Shown: positions 7,044 through 17,279, numbered from the stretch's first letter. The stretch: DNA of 64,000 bases from Phycisphaerae bacterium (GCA_012744475.1 JAAYBV010000056.1:1-64000), one strand, 5' to 3'. Notes: generated by a model not told the origin, from the letters alone. Made by a program: numbers and translations.

Positions 7044-9647
7044 GTGTACCCGGTTGAACATGAACAAGACGAACGACGGGTCGTGGATCCTCCGGCCAAC
7101 GTTCCGGCCACCTTTGGCCTGTTGCCGGCTGTGCTGTCAGCCTTGGCCGGGGCGTGGATCGCCGCCGGCTCGACGGGCCTTCTGGCTCATCCACTCCGGC
7201 GCATTCTTGTCCTTGTCGCGCTCGGCATCGCGCTCTTGGTTCCCGGTGTTGGCACGCGGCGTCCGAAGCTGCGAATCCTGCTGACGCCGTTCGTCGCGTG
7301 CGTCGTGATCGCCATGGTCGCTCTGACGTCTCCGGCCGCAGGCGTCACGGCCGCCGCCGTCGTTCTCGCGTTTCTCGCCTGGGCTTCCGATGAACAGTGT
7401 GAGAACGTTCTCCGTACGGGCGCCGTGGCGATCGCCGCGTACGGTCTCTATGTCTTCGCCCGCACCGCAATCCCCTCGGTCTGGCAGCTTGCGGACGTCG
7501 TCGGTCGCGCTGTCGGCTCTCTGGCAGGCGCGGTCGCGCGCCGCCCACTGCACGTCGGCGCAACCTTTGCCGGCGTGGACTTCCCTGTCGTGACAAGCGC
7601 ATTCTGGGCTCTGTACCTCGTCCACACGAAACCGCCCCGTGTAGCGCGGGCAACATACGGCTTTGTGGCGATCGTCGTCGGTCATGTGATCCATCTCGTC
7701 GCATTGGCATACGTCCCTGACGTTCTCGCTGCCATCCCGCAGTCGGCCGATCAAAGCGTCCGGCTCGCCACTTTCCTGCACAAGGCACTGCCCTGGAACG
7801 CGCCGCTGCTGGCCTGTGCCATTCATCTTCTCCTGGTCGGCACGATGCTTCGCTGGACCGCATGGGCCTCTCCCACCGGCACGCCGCCGGCAGACCGCCC
7901 GGCACGCTCGGCCTGGACCCAACTGGCATTGGCCTCGGCGGCCTCCGCCCTCGCGATTCTCCTGCCGATCGCGACAATGTTGAGCACGCGTCCTCTGAGC
8001 GTCGAGGGCAAGAAGATCGTGTTCTACGAGAGAGGCTTCCTGAACTGGCTCAAGCCGACCCACGGCTCGTACGGCAGGCTGTCCAGCGGAATGTACGGAA
8101 TGCTGCCGGTCTTCGTTGAGAGCCTCGGCGCGCGAAGCGTCGTCTCGCCGGACCTTTCCGAAGCCGATTTGGCCGACGCCGATGTGCTGGTGCTCATCTT
8201 TCCCGATGAATCCTGGGCCGACGGCCAGTTGCATCGCATCCACGATTTCGTCCGCTGCGGCGGATCGCTCCTCGTGATGGGCGAACACACGACGGGCGGC
8301 GCCGACGGAGACAACCGGTTCAACGACGTGCTGGCGCCAGCGTCGATGCGTGTCCGCTTCGACTCGGCCACTTTCGCGGTCGGTGGATGGCTGCACTCGT
8401 ACGAGACGCTCGCCCATCCGACCACGATGGGAATCGCCGACGACCGGAACGAGTTCGGCGTGGTCATCGGGGCCTCAATCGCAGCGAGGTGGCCCGCGCG
8501 GCCGCTGCTCGTCGGGCGATGGGGCTTCAGTGACGCCGGAGACGAGGCCAGCGCCCAGGCCATGATGGGAAACAGCCGCTACGATCCGGGCGAGAAGCTC
8601 GGCGACATCGTGCTGGCGGCGGAGCAATCGGTCGGCAAAGGTCGCGTCATTGCCTTCGGTGACACCTCGGGCTTCTCCAACGCGATCAACGTCTCATCGC
8701 ACGTTTTCACGTCGAGGCTTCTGGCGTATCTGGCCGGCGGCCCAAGCGCCCAACCGATGTGGCGACAGCTCGCAGGCATGCTGATCGCGCTGCTGCTGGC
8801 AGTTCTGCTCTGCCTGCATTCAAGTGCAGGAAAGACGGCACTGGTCGCGCTGGGCTTGGCTGCATCTGCAACAATCTGTATCCACGCCAGCGCGGCAGCC
8901 GCGAAACCGCTGCCGGACGGACGCCGCACGAACCCCAACAACCTGGCCTACATCCATGCATCCCACCTCGAAGCCTTCAGTGGCGAATCCTGGCGGCCCG
9001 ACGGCGTCGGAGGCCTCGCGCTGACGCTCATGCGCAGCGGCTACCTGACGCTCTCGCTGCCCAGACTGACGCCCGAGCGTCTCGAACGAGCCGGATTGCT
9101 CATTTCGATTGCGCCAACCTGTGCGTTTTCTCGCGATGAGATACAGACCATCGCCGATTTCGTCCGCAACGGCGGCACATTCATCATGACCGTCGGTCGA
9201 GACCGGATCGGCCCCAGTCTGCCCCTGCTGAGAGAACTCGGGTTCGAGCCTGAGCAGGCCGGATCGCCGGAGCCGATGCCCCTGGGACACTTCAAGTCGC
9301 CCTATCTCGAATCCAACGGCCGCCGGGTCTACGTGCGCTTCCATGCTGCCTGGTCTGTGCGGTGCGCCGACCCGAACGCGCGCGTGATCGCCTACGGGCG
9401 AGACAACCAGCCTGTCATCATCCTCCGCAGGATCGGGGCCGGCAAGGCGGTACTTGTCGGCGACACGTGCTTTGCGATGAACAAGAACCTCGAGTGGGAA
9501 AGCGGCGAGCCGTTCGAAGGACTCCGCGAGAACGCCGACTTCTGGCGGTGGTTCCTCACGGCACTGCGCGATGAGCCTATGTGGCTGCCGGAGGCGGTTC
9601 GCGAACAGCCAGCCGCCGGCGCGCCCAGCGAGGAGGTGACGCCATGA
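7044..9647 (+). CDS. multi-pass membrane protein with two amidotransferase-like domains (paralogue 1)
   Basis: An 867-residue protein of unknown function. About eight hydrophobic segments occupy residues 20-310. A soluble domain of about 320-560 contains a buried strand, a glycine turn and GEHT at 414-416, like the glutamine-amidotransferase fold of DUF4350/ThuA-type proteins. Two more membrane spans follow (about 575-620), then a second similar domain with FVRNGGTFIM and a late GAGKAVLVGD strand. No Cys-His-Glu amidotransferase triad is evident, so binding and not catalysis is likely. The GTG start at 7044 is weakly supported. The next gene is a paralogue overlapping by ATGA, so the two proteins are probably made together and may form a complex. 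Confidence 0.72.
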   Translation: MYPVEHEQDERRVVDPPANVPATFGLLPAVLSALAGAWIAAGSTGLLAHPLRRILVLVALGIALLVPGVGTRRPKLRILLTPFVACVVIAMVALTSPAAGVTAAAVVLAFLAWASDEQCENVLRTGAVAIAAYGLYVFARTAIPSVWQLADVVGRAVGSLAGAVARRPLHVGATFAGVDFPVVTSAFWALYLVHTKPPRVARATYGFVAIVVGHVIHLVALAYVPDVLAAIPQSADQSVRLATFLHKALPWNAPLLACAIHLLLVGTMLRWTAWASPTGTPPADRPARSAWTQLALASAASALAILLPIATMLSTRPLSVEGKKIVFYERGFLNWLKPTHGSYGRLSSGMYGMLPVFVESLGARSVVSPDLSEADLADADVLVLIFPDESWADGQLHRIHDFVRCGGSLLVMGEHTTGGADGDNRFNDVLAPASMRVRFDSATFAVGGWLHSYETLAHPTTMGIADDRNEFGVVIGASIAARWPARPLLVGRWGFSDAGDEASAQAMMGNSRYDPGEKLGDIVLAAEQSVGKGRVIAFGDTSGFSNAINVSSHVFTSRLLAYLAGGPSAQPMWRQLAGMLIALLLAVLLCLHSSAGKTALVALGLAASATICIHASAAAAKPLPDGRRTNPNNLAYIHASHLEAFSGESWRPDGVGGLALTLMRSGYLTLSLPRLTPERLERAGLLISIAPTCAFSRDEIQTIADFVRNGGTFIMTVGRDRIGPSLPLLRELGFEPEQAGSPEPMPLGHFKSPYLESNGRRVYVRFHAAWSVRCADPNARVIAYGRDNQPVIILRRIGAGKAVLVGDTCFAMNKNLEWESGEPFEGLRENADFWRWFLTALRDEPMWLPEAVREQPAAGAPSEEVTP

Positions 9648-12184
9648 GACGGGCCTGGATCGGTCTGGCTCTGTTGAGCACATCCTGGCTGTTCGCTCTG
9701 GGCTACTATCACGATCCCAACTGGGCGATCTGGGCGCTCCTCGTGCTGGCGGGCGTCGGGCTCCTCGTCAGCATTGACCTCCGCGCGCCTGCACACATCG
9801 AATCCGTTGTCGCGGCGGCGCTATTGGCGCCGGTGGTGCTTCTGGCTCCGTGGCCCTGGCGGGTTCCGGTGCTGTTTCTCGTCGCCGGCCTGTTGCTCTG
9901 TGTCGCGCCGATCCCGAGGCGATGGCCGCGCCGGCTGGGCCGGGCCACACTGACTGCCGGAATGATCCTCACCTTCCAGGCTGCCGGAATGCTCGCCTAC
10001 GAGAGTATGACGGCGCGGTCGCACGAGCTTCCCTGGCAACTGGCCAGAATGCTCCATGTCGCCGCACAGACCCTTCGGATTCCCGCCGCCCTCGATGGTA
10101 CGACGGTGGCGCTTTACTCTATTCGACATACCCATCGCCTCGGCGCCACGTGGGGCCTGCTGCTGGACCCGGTGACATTCAGCTTTCTCGTCGGAGGCGT
10201 GACGCTGCTCTACCTGCGAACACCAGCGACGTCGTTCGCCGGAATTCTCAGACACGGAATCTCGCAGTTGCTCGGCCTGATCCTGTGCATCGCTCTCTGG
10301 CTGCCCGCTCGGGCGGCGATCCTGGTCGCGGTCCACATGCACCGCGCTCTGCGAACATCGTACGAAGCGCCGCTGGCCTTGATGGGGCCCTTCTGGAATC
10401 CCTGGGTGTTGCTCCTGCTTCTGGCAGGCCCTGTCTTTCTGGCATGGCGATTCGTTCGTGCACCGGCAGCCATGACGACTCGGCCGATTGCTGCGCCGGG
10501 ACGATCGAGGCGCATCGTTTGCGTGGTCATGGCGTTTGCGGCCGCTTTGCTCGTGACGATCGGAATTCTCCGGGCCCCTTCCGGCCCGCGCAAGCAGGGA
10601 CGCATCTGGGTGGATGAGCACCGCTCGACGTGGGAGCGCACCGACCGGCCCTACGATCCCAACTGGTACGGCCAGGATTCCGGATACAATTACGCGTGTA
10701 TCTACGACTATGGCTCCCGTTACTATGACATGGGCCGGCTGAGCGCGCCCATCGACGCGAACACCCTCGACGGATGCGACGTCCTCGTGGTAAAGGTGCC
10801 GACGGCGCGCTACACGCCGGAAGAGATCGCGCACATTGAGCGGTTCGTCGAAGCCGGCGGCGGCCTCCTGCTGGTCGGCGAGCACACCAACGTCTTCAAC
10901 TCGGGAACCTATCTCAACGACATCGCCACGCGGTTCGGCTGCCGCTTCCGATATGACTGCCTGTTCGACATCGACACACCCTTCGAGCAGCTCTACCGCC
11001 CGCCGCTGGTGCCGCACCCGATTGTCCAGCATATGCCGCCGATGGATTTTGCCGTCTCGTGCTCCATCGAGCCGCAGTCGAGCGCCGGCCGGGCCGTCAT
11101 TCGGGCAACGGGGCTTCGAAGCCTGCCGGCCGACTATCACGTGAGCAACTACTATCCCCAGGTCGAGGATCGGGCCGATGCGAGATACGGCGCCTTCCTC
11201 CAGTTGTGGACGGCCGATCACGGCTCCGGCCGCGTCGCCGCGTTTGGCGATTCCACGATCTTCTCGAACTTCTCGACGTTCGAGCCGGGCAAGGCCGAGC
11301 TCATGCTGGGCATGCTCGAATGGCTCAACCACAAGGCCCCATCGCGGGATGCCAGGCCGGTCCTGATCGTGCTTGGCGTCCTGCTCGGCGCAGGCGTTCT
11401 GGTCGTCGGCCGGACCTGGCCCGGCGCCGGGTTCGTGCTGGTCAGCGGCGTCCTGCTGGGCGTCACCACCGCCGGCCTGGCCGTGCGGGCGATGCATCAA
11501 GCTGCGATGCCGTTGCCCAAGGCAGGTCGGCCCTTCACCCACGTCGTCATCGACCGCACCGTATGCGATACGCCCTTGTCGAGAAGCGGCTTCATCGCCG
11601 GGCAGGCCGATGGATTCGGCATCTTCGAACGGTGGATTCTGAGGCTGGGCTATTTCACCTCCCGCCGCAGCGGTCCCGACGCCTTCTCGGGCGATGTGCT
11701 GGTCTTTTTGTATCCCGGGAAAGAGGTCTCCGCCGACTTCCGCAGGCAATTAGCCGACTATGTCAACGGAGGTGGGAGGGTCCTCGTGATCGATGCTCCG
11801 GCCAGCGTCCGATCGACGGCCAACGCTCTGCTGCACCCGTTCGGCATGCGAATGATCAACACCCCCCTGCTGGCCGGGCCACTGGAGGCCCCGGCTGGCT
11901 GGCCCGTCAACGTAACGGCTCGAAACGCCGGCCGGATCGAGGGGGGCACGCCCCTGATCCGGATCGCCGGCCAGCCAGTGGCCGCGACCGCCGAATTCGG
12001 CAAGGGAACCATCACCGCCATCGGTTTCGGCGCCCAGTTTGCCGACCTGAACATGGGAGTGACCGCCGATACGATCCCCGATGTCGCGATGCGGAATCTC
12101 TACGAACTCCAGTTCCAACTGCTCCGCTCGATCGTCTCCGACGCCGGGCCGGTGGCAGCCGATCCGAACACAGCAGGCCGGTGA
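9644..12184 (+). CDS. multi-pass membrane protein with two amidotransferase-like domains (paralogue 2)
   Basis: An 846-residue protein with the same plan as its upstream neighbour: an N-terminal multi-span region, a soluble domain with GEHTN (Glu413), two spans near 565-620, and a second soluble domain with YVNGGGRVLVID. Matching landmarks fall at almost the same residue in both proteins: GAT at 167 here and 172 there, GEHT at 413 here and 414 there. This supports tandem duplication. The ATG at 9644 overlaps the upstream stop (ATGA) and is preceded by GAGGAGG. The membrane core (LGATWGLLLDPVT, later WLPARAA) loosely recalls exosortase topology but lacks the catalytic Cys. Function unknown; a role in envelope or exopolymer assembly is only an inference. 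Confidence 0.72.
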   Translation: MRRAWIGLALLSTSWLFALGYYHDPNWAIWALLVLAGVGLLVSIDLRAPAHIESVVAAALLAPVVLLAPWPWRVPVLFLVAGLLLCVAPIPRRWPRRLGRATLTAGMILTFQAAGMLAYESMTARSHELPWQLARMLHVAAQTLRIPAALDGTTVALYSIRHTHRLGATWGLLLDPVTFSFLVGGVTLLYLRTPATSFAGILRHGISQLLGLILCIALWLPARAAILVAVHMHRALRTSYEAPLALMGPFWNPWVLLLLLAGPVFLAWRFVRAPAAMTTRPIAAPGRSRRIVCVVMAFAAALLVTIGILRAPSGPRKQGRIWVDEHRSTWERTDRPYDPNWYGQDSGYNYACIYDYGSRYYDMGRLSAPIDANTLDGCDVLVVKVPTARYTPEEIAHIERFVEAGGGLLLVGEHTNVFNSGTYLNDIATRFGCRFRYDCLFDIDTPFEQLYRPPLVPHPIVQHMPPMDFAVSCSIEPQSSAGRAVIRATGLRSLPADYHVSNYYPQVEDRADARYGAFLQLWTADHGSGRVAAFGDSTIFSNFSTFEPGKAELMLGMLEWLNHKAPSRDARPVLIVLGVLLGAGVLVVGRTWPGAGFVLVSGVLLGVTTAGLAVRAMHQAAMPLPKAGRPFTHVVIDRTVCDTPLSRSGFIAGQADGFGIFERWILRLGYFTSRRSGPDAFSGDVLVFLYPGKEVSADFRRQLADYVNGGGRVLVIDAPASVRSTANALLHPFGMRMINTPLLAGPLEAPAGWPVNVTARNAGRIEGGTPLIRIAGQPVAATAEFGKGTITAIGFGAQFADLNMGVTADTIPDVAMRNLYELQFQLLRSIVSDAGPVAADPNTAGR

Positions 12185-12335
12185 GGGAGCGTGCCTGGGC
12201 CGGGCGGCCCCTCTCACGACAATCCAAGAACCCTCTGCACACGTGCGAGCGGAGGAATTTTGCCCGAATCCAGCGAAAGACTCCCAGAAATCGTCACATC
12301 GAGACGCCTCGCCTGACTTTATTATATAGCCGAGG

Positions 12336-14213
12336 ATGTTCAACGAAACGGATAACGTCGAGCTGGTGCGGAAGGCGCAGCAAGGTGACCGTGCAAGTCT
12401 GGATCGCCTCGCGGAGACAGCAAGGGTCCGTCTGCACGAATACGTGTTCCGAATGACCCTCGACGAAGACCTGACGGGCGACATTGTGCAGGAGACGATA
12501 CTGGAAATGCTCCGAATCTTCAAAACGCTCCAATACCGGGAGAAGTTCTGGGGTTGGCTGCACGGGATCGCGTTCAACAAGGTGCGGCGTCACTACGGCA
12601 AACAATGGCGGCAGCAGAGGCTCCGCCGCCGGGAGGCCGAGCGAGAGTCCCCCATCCCCATCGCGAACGACGTACTGACCGAAGTCGTCACCGACGAACT
12701 GAAACAGATCATCCTTACGTCGGTTCAGCAGTTGGCCCCGCGACACCGGGCAGTGCTGACGCTGCGCTGCTACGACCATCTGTCCTACGCCGAGATCTCC
12801 AGGCTGATCGGCTGCACGGAGATCGGTGCCCGAGCGGTCTTTTATCGCGCCAAGAGATGTCTGGCTGGCCTGTTGTCGGAACATGGCTTGGGCAAAGGGT
12901 CCCTGCTGCTGGCGCTGGTGGCATTCGGCAAGATGACGGCGGCCAGCACGGCGAGCGCGGCCCAAGTGGCCATCACGGGCGCGACCCTGCAGGTGGGCCC
13001 GCTGGCGGCTGTGCTGGCGATGCTGACGGGCAAGACCGGGCTGATCGCACTGGCGGCCGCCGGGACAGTCGCTGCCGCGTCGGTGGCCATCTCCCCGCAG
13101 ACCCTGCGTGCCGTCCTGCCCGGCGACGCACGTCGGACGGACAGCCTGCCGGCCAGCCCCTGGCAGGCGGCCTCGACGCAGCTCCAGGAGTGCTGGTACT
13201 ACTTCCCCGAGGGAGGACAGACACCCGTGATGATCCGCCTGCTGGAGCCGGACGCCGGCAAGCCGGCAGCCGCCTGCCGCATCCTCCAGAATCAGTATGC
13301 CAATTACCACTACGATGATGACGCCGAGACGATCCGCATCAAGAACTATCACGCCTGGAAGCCCGATCTGTCGGTGACAGGTCTGCCGACAGACGACCCG
13401 GCGCTGAGCCGGTTCGTCGCACAGGTCCAGGGGCACGCCGCCGATATGGAATTGACCAGAAATCGCGCTGCCGGCCTACTGGTCATCTGCCGCCATGAAA
13501 GCGAGCGGGCCGGGCAAATCTGGCGGATCGACCGCCATATGAACGTCCTGGACGAGGAGTACTTCCATTTCAGTTGGCCCGAGACTGCACCGGTCGTCGA
13601 CGACCGTGACGCCATGCACCGGCGAGGCTGGACTTTCTTCCAGATCGACGGCAGCATCGGTGGTCGGGACGTGTCCGGGACGGGCCGCGTGCCCTTCGTC
13701 TATACATCGGCCCGCAAGCATTACCCCTGGCTGAGAATCGAGATTGATGGCCGGCAGACCTGCGTCGACACACCGCAAGGCGCCGGTCGCTACGACCGGA
13801 CCGGCCGTGCCACAGAGCTTCTGCCGGGCGGCAGCTTCTTCCAGGGATTGCCAAGACCCTGGACGGGCCTGCACTGCGTCGACACGATCCGCCGGGATGC
13901 GGCCCAGCAGCGTCTGCGGTTCGAGACTGTCCGCCAGGACGATGGCGCGCACGTGAAGGTGATCGTGCACGCGATGCCGATCGGCCTGGTCTACACGGTG
14001 GACATGCAAACTGATATAGTTGAGACGATCGAGCTCTTCGAGGCGACGCCCGTCGAGGCAAATCGCATCGGTCGGCTGAGTTTTGCGTATCTCCAGGAGA
14101 TCGCCGAGCCGGCAGACCGGTCGTTCGACGCCCCGCGCGAGCCGCGATCGGGCCCGGCTGTGTCAGATGGAACCGGCCTGCTCTGGCTGACGCAACTGGC
14201 CGGCGGCCGATAG
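12336..14213 (+). CDS. ECF sigma factor fused to transmembrane and extracytoplasmic domain
   Basis: A 625-residue regulator. Residues 7-80 match sigma70 region 2 (GDIVQETILEML, then FWGWLHGIAFNKVRRHY). Residues 120-175 match region 4 with a helix-turn-helix (LSYAEISRLIGCTEIGARAV). Hydrophobic segments follow at about 187-200 and 231-254, then a polar domain of about 370 residues presumably outside the cytoplasm. It contains FHFSW and an outer-membrane-lipoprotein-like beta-rich pattern. Such C-terminally extended ECF sigma factors are known in Planctomycetes, where the tail is thought to act as a built-in sensor or anti-sigma. The ATG follows GAGG directly, and an AT-rich TATTATATA lies just upstream. 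It lies 24 bp before a secreted beta-helix gene, its likely target or operon partner. Confidence 0.85.
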   Translation: MFNETDNVELVRKAQQGDRASLDRLAETARVRLHEYVFRMTLDEDLTGDIVQETILEMLRIFKTLQYREKFWGWLHGIAFNKVRRHYGKQWRQQRLRRREAERESPIPIANDVLTEVVTDELKQIILTSVQQLAPRHRAVLTLRCYDHLSYAEISRLIGCTEIGARAVFYRAKRCLAGLLSEHGLGKGSLLLALVAFGKMTAASTASAAQVAITGATLQVGPLAAVLAMLTGKTGLIALAAAGTVAAASVAISPQTLRAVLPGDARRTDSLPASPWQAASTQLQECWYYFPEGGQTPVMIRLLEPDAGKPAAACRILQNQYANYHYDDDAETIRIKNYHAWKPDLSVTGLPTDDPALSRFVAQVQGHAADMELTRNRAAGLLVICRHESERAGQIWRIDRHMNVLDEEYFHFSWPETAPVVDDRDAMHRRGWTFFQIDGSIGGRDVSGTGRVPFVYTSARKHYPWLRIEIDGRQTCVDTPQGAGRYDRTGRATELLPGGSFFQGLPRPWTGLHCVDTIRRDAAQQRLRFETVRQDDGAHVKVIVHAMPIGLVYTVDMQTDIVETIELFEATPVEANRIGRLSFAYLQEIAEPADRSFDAPREPRSGPAVSDGTGLLWLTQLAGGR

Positions 14214-14237
14214 CCAAACGAGAAAGGAGTTGGGGTC

Positions 14238-17174
14238 ATGCAAGCCAATCGCGGCTTCGCAGGAAGCGCCAGGATCGCTCTGCTGCTGGGACTGTGGATG
14301 AGCCCGTGCGTCCTGACCGCGAAGATCATCTACGTCGACTCAAGAGCACCCGGTACGGGCGATGATGCCGGGACCACCTGGGAAGATGCCTACCTCTGCC
14401 TCCAGAACGCACTGGAAGTCGCCCAGGCGGGAGATGAGATCCGAGTCGCCCGAGGTGTCTACCAGCCTGACCGCAGAATGGTCTTCCCACGCACCGGTCT
14501 GCCCCCTCTTGATATTCAAGCCTCCGGCAGCGTGGACGACAGTTTCGTGCTTCCCGAGGGTGTGGTGATCAGGGGGGGATATGCCGGAGCCAGGAGTCCC
14601 AATCCCGACGCGCGAGTGTCGCCGTATCGGAGCATCCTCAGCGGGGACCTCTTGGGCAACGATCCCGATCTGAGCAATCTCGACTCGCAGACGCTGGAAA
14701 GTTTCGTCATGCACCTGGCGCTGCGGGACAATTCCCGCACCGTCGTAACCGCCACCGGGGTATCGAGCCAGACCGTCCTGGATGGCTTCACGATTACCGC
14801 AGGGCATTGCGAGGGAGGGACTCCCGGTTCGTCGCCCCGCTCTCGGAGTGGTACGATCGTGCCATCTCCTACCGCGCAGACGGACGGAGCCGGCGCGTTT
14901 ATCGACTCCGGCAGCCCGGTGTTCATTCGATGTGTCTTCTCCCGCAACACCATATTACCTTACACCGACGTCGGAGCAGGCGGTGCCGGCGTGGCGATGC
15001 GGAACAGCAGCGCCACGTTTCAGGAATGTACGTTCGAGGAGAACCTCGCCATTGGCTATGACGGATACGGATATGGCGGCGCCGTTCTGATCTGTGAGGG
15101 GGCGCCCCAGTTCACCACCTGCACCTTCCAGAACAACTCGGTGGGCGGCGCGGGCTGTGCGGGAGGGGCGGTCGCCAGCACTCTGAGCGACTTTGTGTTA
15201 ACCGACTGCACGTTTGTCGGCAACCATGCCATATATGCCGCGGACACGGTACGTGCCATGAATTCCGCGGGAGGAGCCGTCTACTGCATCGAGCACGGCC
15301 ACCCGACGATGGCGGACTGTCTGTTCGAGGGCAATTCCGCCAGCGAGGGCGGCGCCGTCCATCTCGATGGCGATGGTGAGGCGACTGTGATCGGGTGCAC
15401 CTTCCTGGCCAATGAAGCCACGGACATCGGTCGGGGCGGCGCGGTCTACAACAGCAGTAACTGCACAGGGAATCTCGATGGATGTCGCTTCCTCGGCAAC
15501 ACGGCCAATGGCTGGGGAGGAGCTCTATACGCCAAGGGCGCCCCGACCGTCGTCAGTTGTCTGTTCAGCGGAAACTCCGCAGTGCGAGGAGCAGGAATCT
15601 ACGCCGAGATATACGCCCTGCCCGTGGTCGTCAACTGCACGTTCAGCAACAACGTGGCCGCAGAAGAGGGCGGTGCATTCTGCAGCATCGTCGGCACCAC
15701 GCGATTCTCGAACTGCATCCTGTGGGGCAATGCTCCTCAGGAGATACGCTCAGATACGGGAGGTCTCCAGATCGATCATTCCAATGTCCAGGGACTTGGC
15801 CTGAGCAGCCAGGGGAATATCGATGCGAACCCGCGGTTCCAAGACCCGCTCGGCACCGACGCGATCGCCGGCACTCTCGACGACGACTTGCGTCTGTCCG
15901 CTGGTTCGCCCTGTCTGGATGCGGGAGACGACGCCGCCCTTCCGGCGTTTGTGACCACCGATCTGGACGGCCTGGAGCGCGTCGTCGGCGGCCGGGTCGA
16001 CATGGGCGCCTATGAATTCAGCGGTCCGCTGCGCTACTATGTCGACGCGGCTACAGGCGACGACGACAACGGCGGTTGGGGTCCTCGCGAGGCATTCGCC
16101 ACCATCCAGAGAGGGATCCGAGCGGCCAGCGAAGGGTACACCGTGCTGGTCATGCCGGGGGTGTATACCGAGGAGATCAACTTCGCCGGCAAGGCAATCA
16201 CGGTCTCCGGCGAGAATGGCGGCGCGATCCTGGAGGCCCCGGGCGGCTACGCCGTGTCGTGCTACACCGCCGAACGCAGCACCAGCGTCCTGAAGAACTT
16301 CGTTGTCCGCAACAGCGATGTCGGGATCTTCGTCGCCGGCGCGATGCCGACCATCCGAAACGTGACGGTCACCGGCAACGAATTCGGAATCGCCTCGTAC
16401 GCCGGAGGCAATCCCGACATCAGCAACTGCATCCTCTGGGATAATATCGATGGCGACCTCTTCGGATGCACCGCGACGTACAGTTGCGTACAGCAGGGAG
16501 TCGAAGGCGAGGGCAACATCCGCGAAGACCCGCTGTTCGCCGATCCCGAGGCCGGGGACTACCATCTGCTCTCGGAACGGGGACGCTTCGTGCCGGCTCA
16601 CGCACTCTGGGCATTCGACGCCAAGACGAGCCCCTGCGTCGACGCCGGCGATCCGAAGCTCGACCCGGGCGCTGAGCGGATGCCGAACGGGGGCCGGATC
16701 AACATGGGCGCCTTCGGGGGAACGCCGCAGGCCAGCATGAGCGAATGGCCCCTGGCAGGCGATCTCAACCGCGACAGACGCGTCGACTTCGCTGACCTGG
16801 CCATCCTCCTCGACCAGTGGCTGGAGGAACTGCCCGCGGTCAGCGCCGGCGCCACAGACACCTCTTCCCTTCAGCCGAACCCGGCCCGCTGGGCCATCGA
16901 CGGCCAGCCTCGTGAAGTCCATGGGGGCGGGGGTGTCTTCGACTATTACGTCGAGATGACGGCAGCGGAGGTGGTTTCGCTCTACGGCCCTGTCGAGTAT
17001 TTCTTCGATTGCCGCCAGCTTTCCGGCTACGACAGTGGCTGGCAAACCGCACGCACCCACAAGGTTCTGGTGGGACGTTCGAGCCAGGGTCTTGAGTTCC
17101 GCGTGCGAGCGCGCGACCAAGCCGGCAATATGACCGACTGGTCCGAGTGGGCCATCGCTCTGCCGGCAAGCTGA
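14238..17174 (+). CDS. secreted right-handed parallel beta-helix protein with dockerin-like repeat
   Basis: A 978-residue exported protein. A signal peptide (residues 1-28) is followed by two beta-helix regions. The first, about 30-590, has repeating strands such as F-x-x-N-x-A, C-x-F and GGAV, typical of PbH1 repeats. The second is at about 600-830. A planctomycete surface motif comes next (SPCVDAGDP, then NGGRINMGAFGGTPQ). After it comes a single dockerin-like calcium loop, GDLNRDRRVDFADLAIL (about 841-857), and a C-terminal fibronectin-like domain of about 95 residues. The start ATG has AAAGGAG 8 nt upstream. The fold suggests polysaccharide binding or cleavage; no lyase catalytic residues could be assigned. 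It lies directly after the membrane-linked sigma factor. Confidence 0.85.
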   Translation: MQANRGFAGSARIALLLGLWMSPCVLTAKIIYVDSRAPGTGDDAGTTWEDAYLCLQNALEVAQAGDEIRVARGVYQPDRRMVFPRTGLPPLDIQASGSVDDSFVLPEGVVIRGGYAGARSPNPDARVSPYRSILSGDLLGNDPDLSNLDSQTLESFVMHLALRDNSRTVVTATGVSSQTVLDGFTITAGHCEGGTPGSSPRSRSGTIVPSPTAQTDGAGAFIDSGSPVFIRCVFSRNTILPYTDVGAGGAGVAMRNSSATFQECTFEENLAIGYDGYGYGGAVLICEGAPQFTTCTFQNNSVGGAGCAGGAVASTLSDFVLTDCTFVGNHAIYAADTVRAMNSAGGAVYCIEHGHPTMADCLFEGNSASEGGAVHLDGDGEATVIGCTFLANEATDIGRGGAVYNSSNCTGNLDGCRFLGNTANGWGGALYAKGAPTVVSCLFSGNSAVRGAGIYAEIYALPVVVNCTFSNNVAAEEGGAFCSIVGTTRFSNCILWGNAPQEIRSDTGGLQIDHSNVQGLGLSSQGNIDANPRFQDPLGTDAIAGTLDDDLRLSAGSPCLDAGDDAALPAFVTTDLDGLERVVGGRVDMGAYEFSGPLRYYVDAATGDDDNGGWGPREAFATIQRGIRAASEGYTVLVMPGVYTEEINFAGKAITVSGENGGAILEAPGGYAVSCYTAERSTSVLKNFVVRNSDVGIFVAGAMPTIRNVTVTGNEFGIASYAGGNPDISNCILWDNIDGDLFGCTATYSCVQQGVEGEGNIREDPLFADPEAGDYHLLSERGRFVPAHALWAFDAKTSPCVDAGDPKLDPGAERMPNGGRINMGAFGGTPQASMSEWPLAGDLNRDRRVDFADLAILLDQWLEELPAVSAGATDTSSLQPNPARWAIDGQPREVHGGGGVFDYYVEMTAAEVVSLYGPVEYFFDCRQLSGYDSGWQTARTHKVLVGRSSQGLEFRVRARDQAGNMTDWSEWAIALPAS

Positions 17175-17243
17175 CTCAAGGTAAGTCGAGCGAAAAAGCC
17201 AGCGTTCGGAGGCGGAAGGAGCGAACGCAACGGCATCGCCTGG

Positions 17244-17279
17244 GGGCGGAATTGCGGTTGTTCGACGGCAACTCCGCCC
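17244..17279 (+). terminator. probable intrinsic terminator
   Basis: GGGCGGA pairs with TCCGCCC (7 bp), with a further TTGC/GCAA pairing inside, and TTCTGTTT follows. It lies 70 bp after the beta-helix stop and before the promoter of the pseudopilin gene. Confidence 0.5.

Noticed and set aside
7044-12184. Exosortase or archaeosortase identity of the paired membrane proteins
   Set aside because: Spacing of helices is suggestive, but the catalytic Cys and its motif are missing in both, so the claim cannot be supported.
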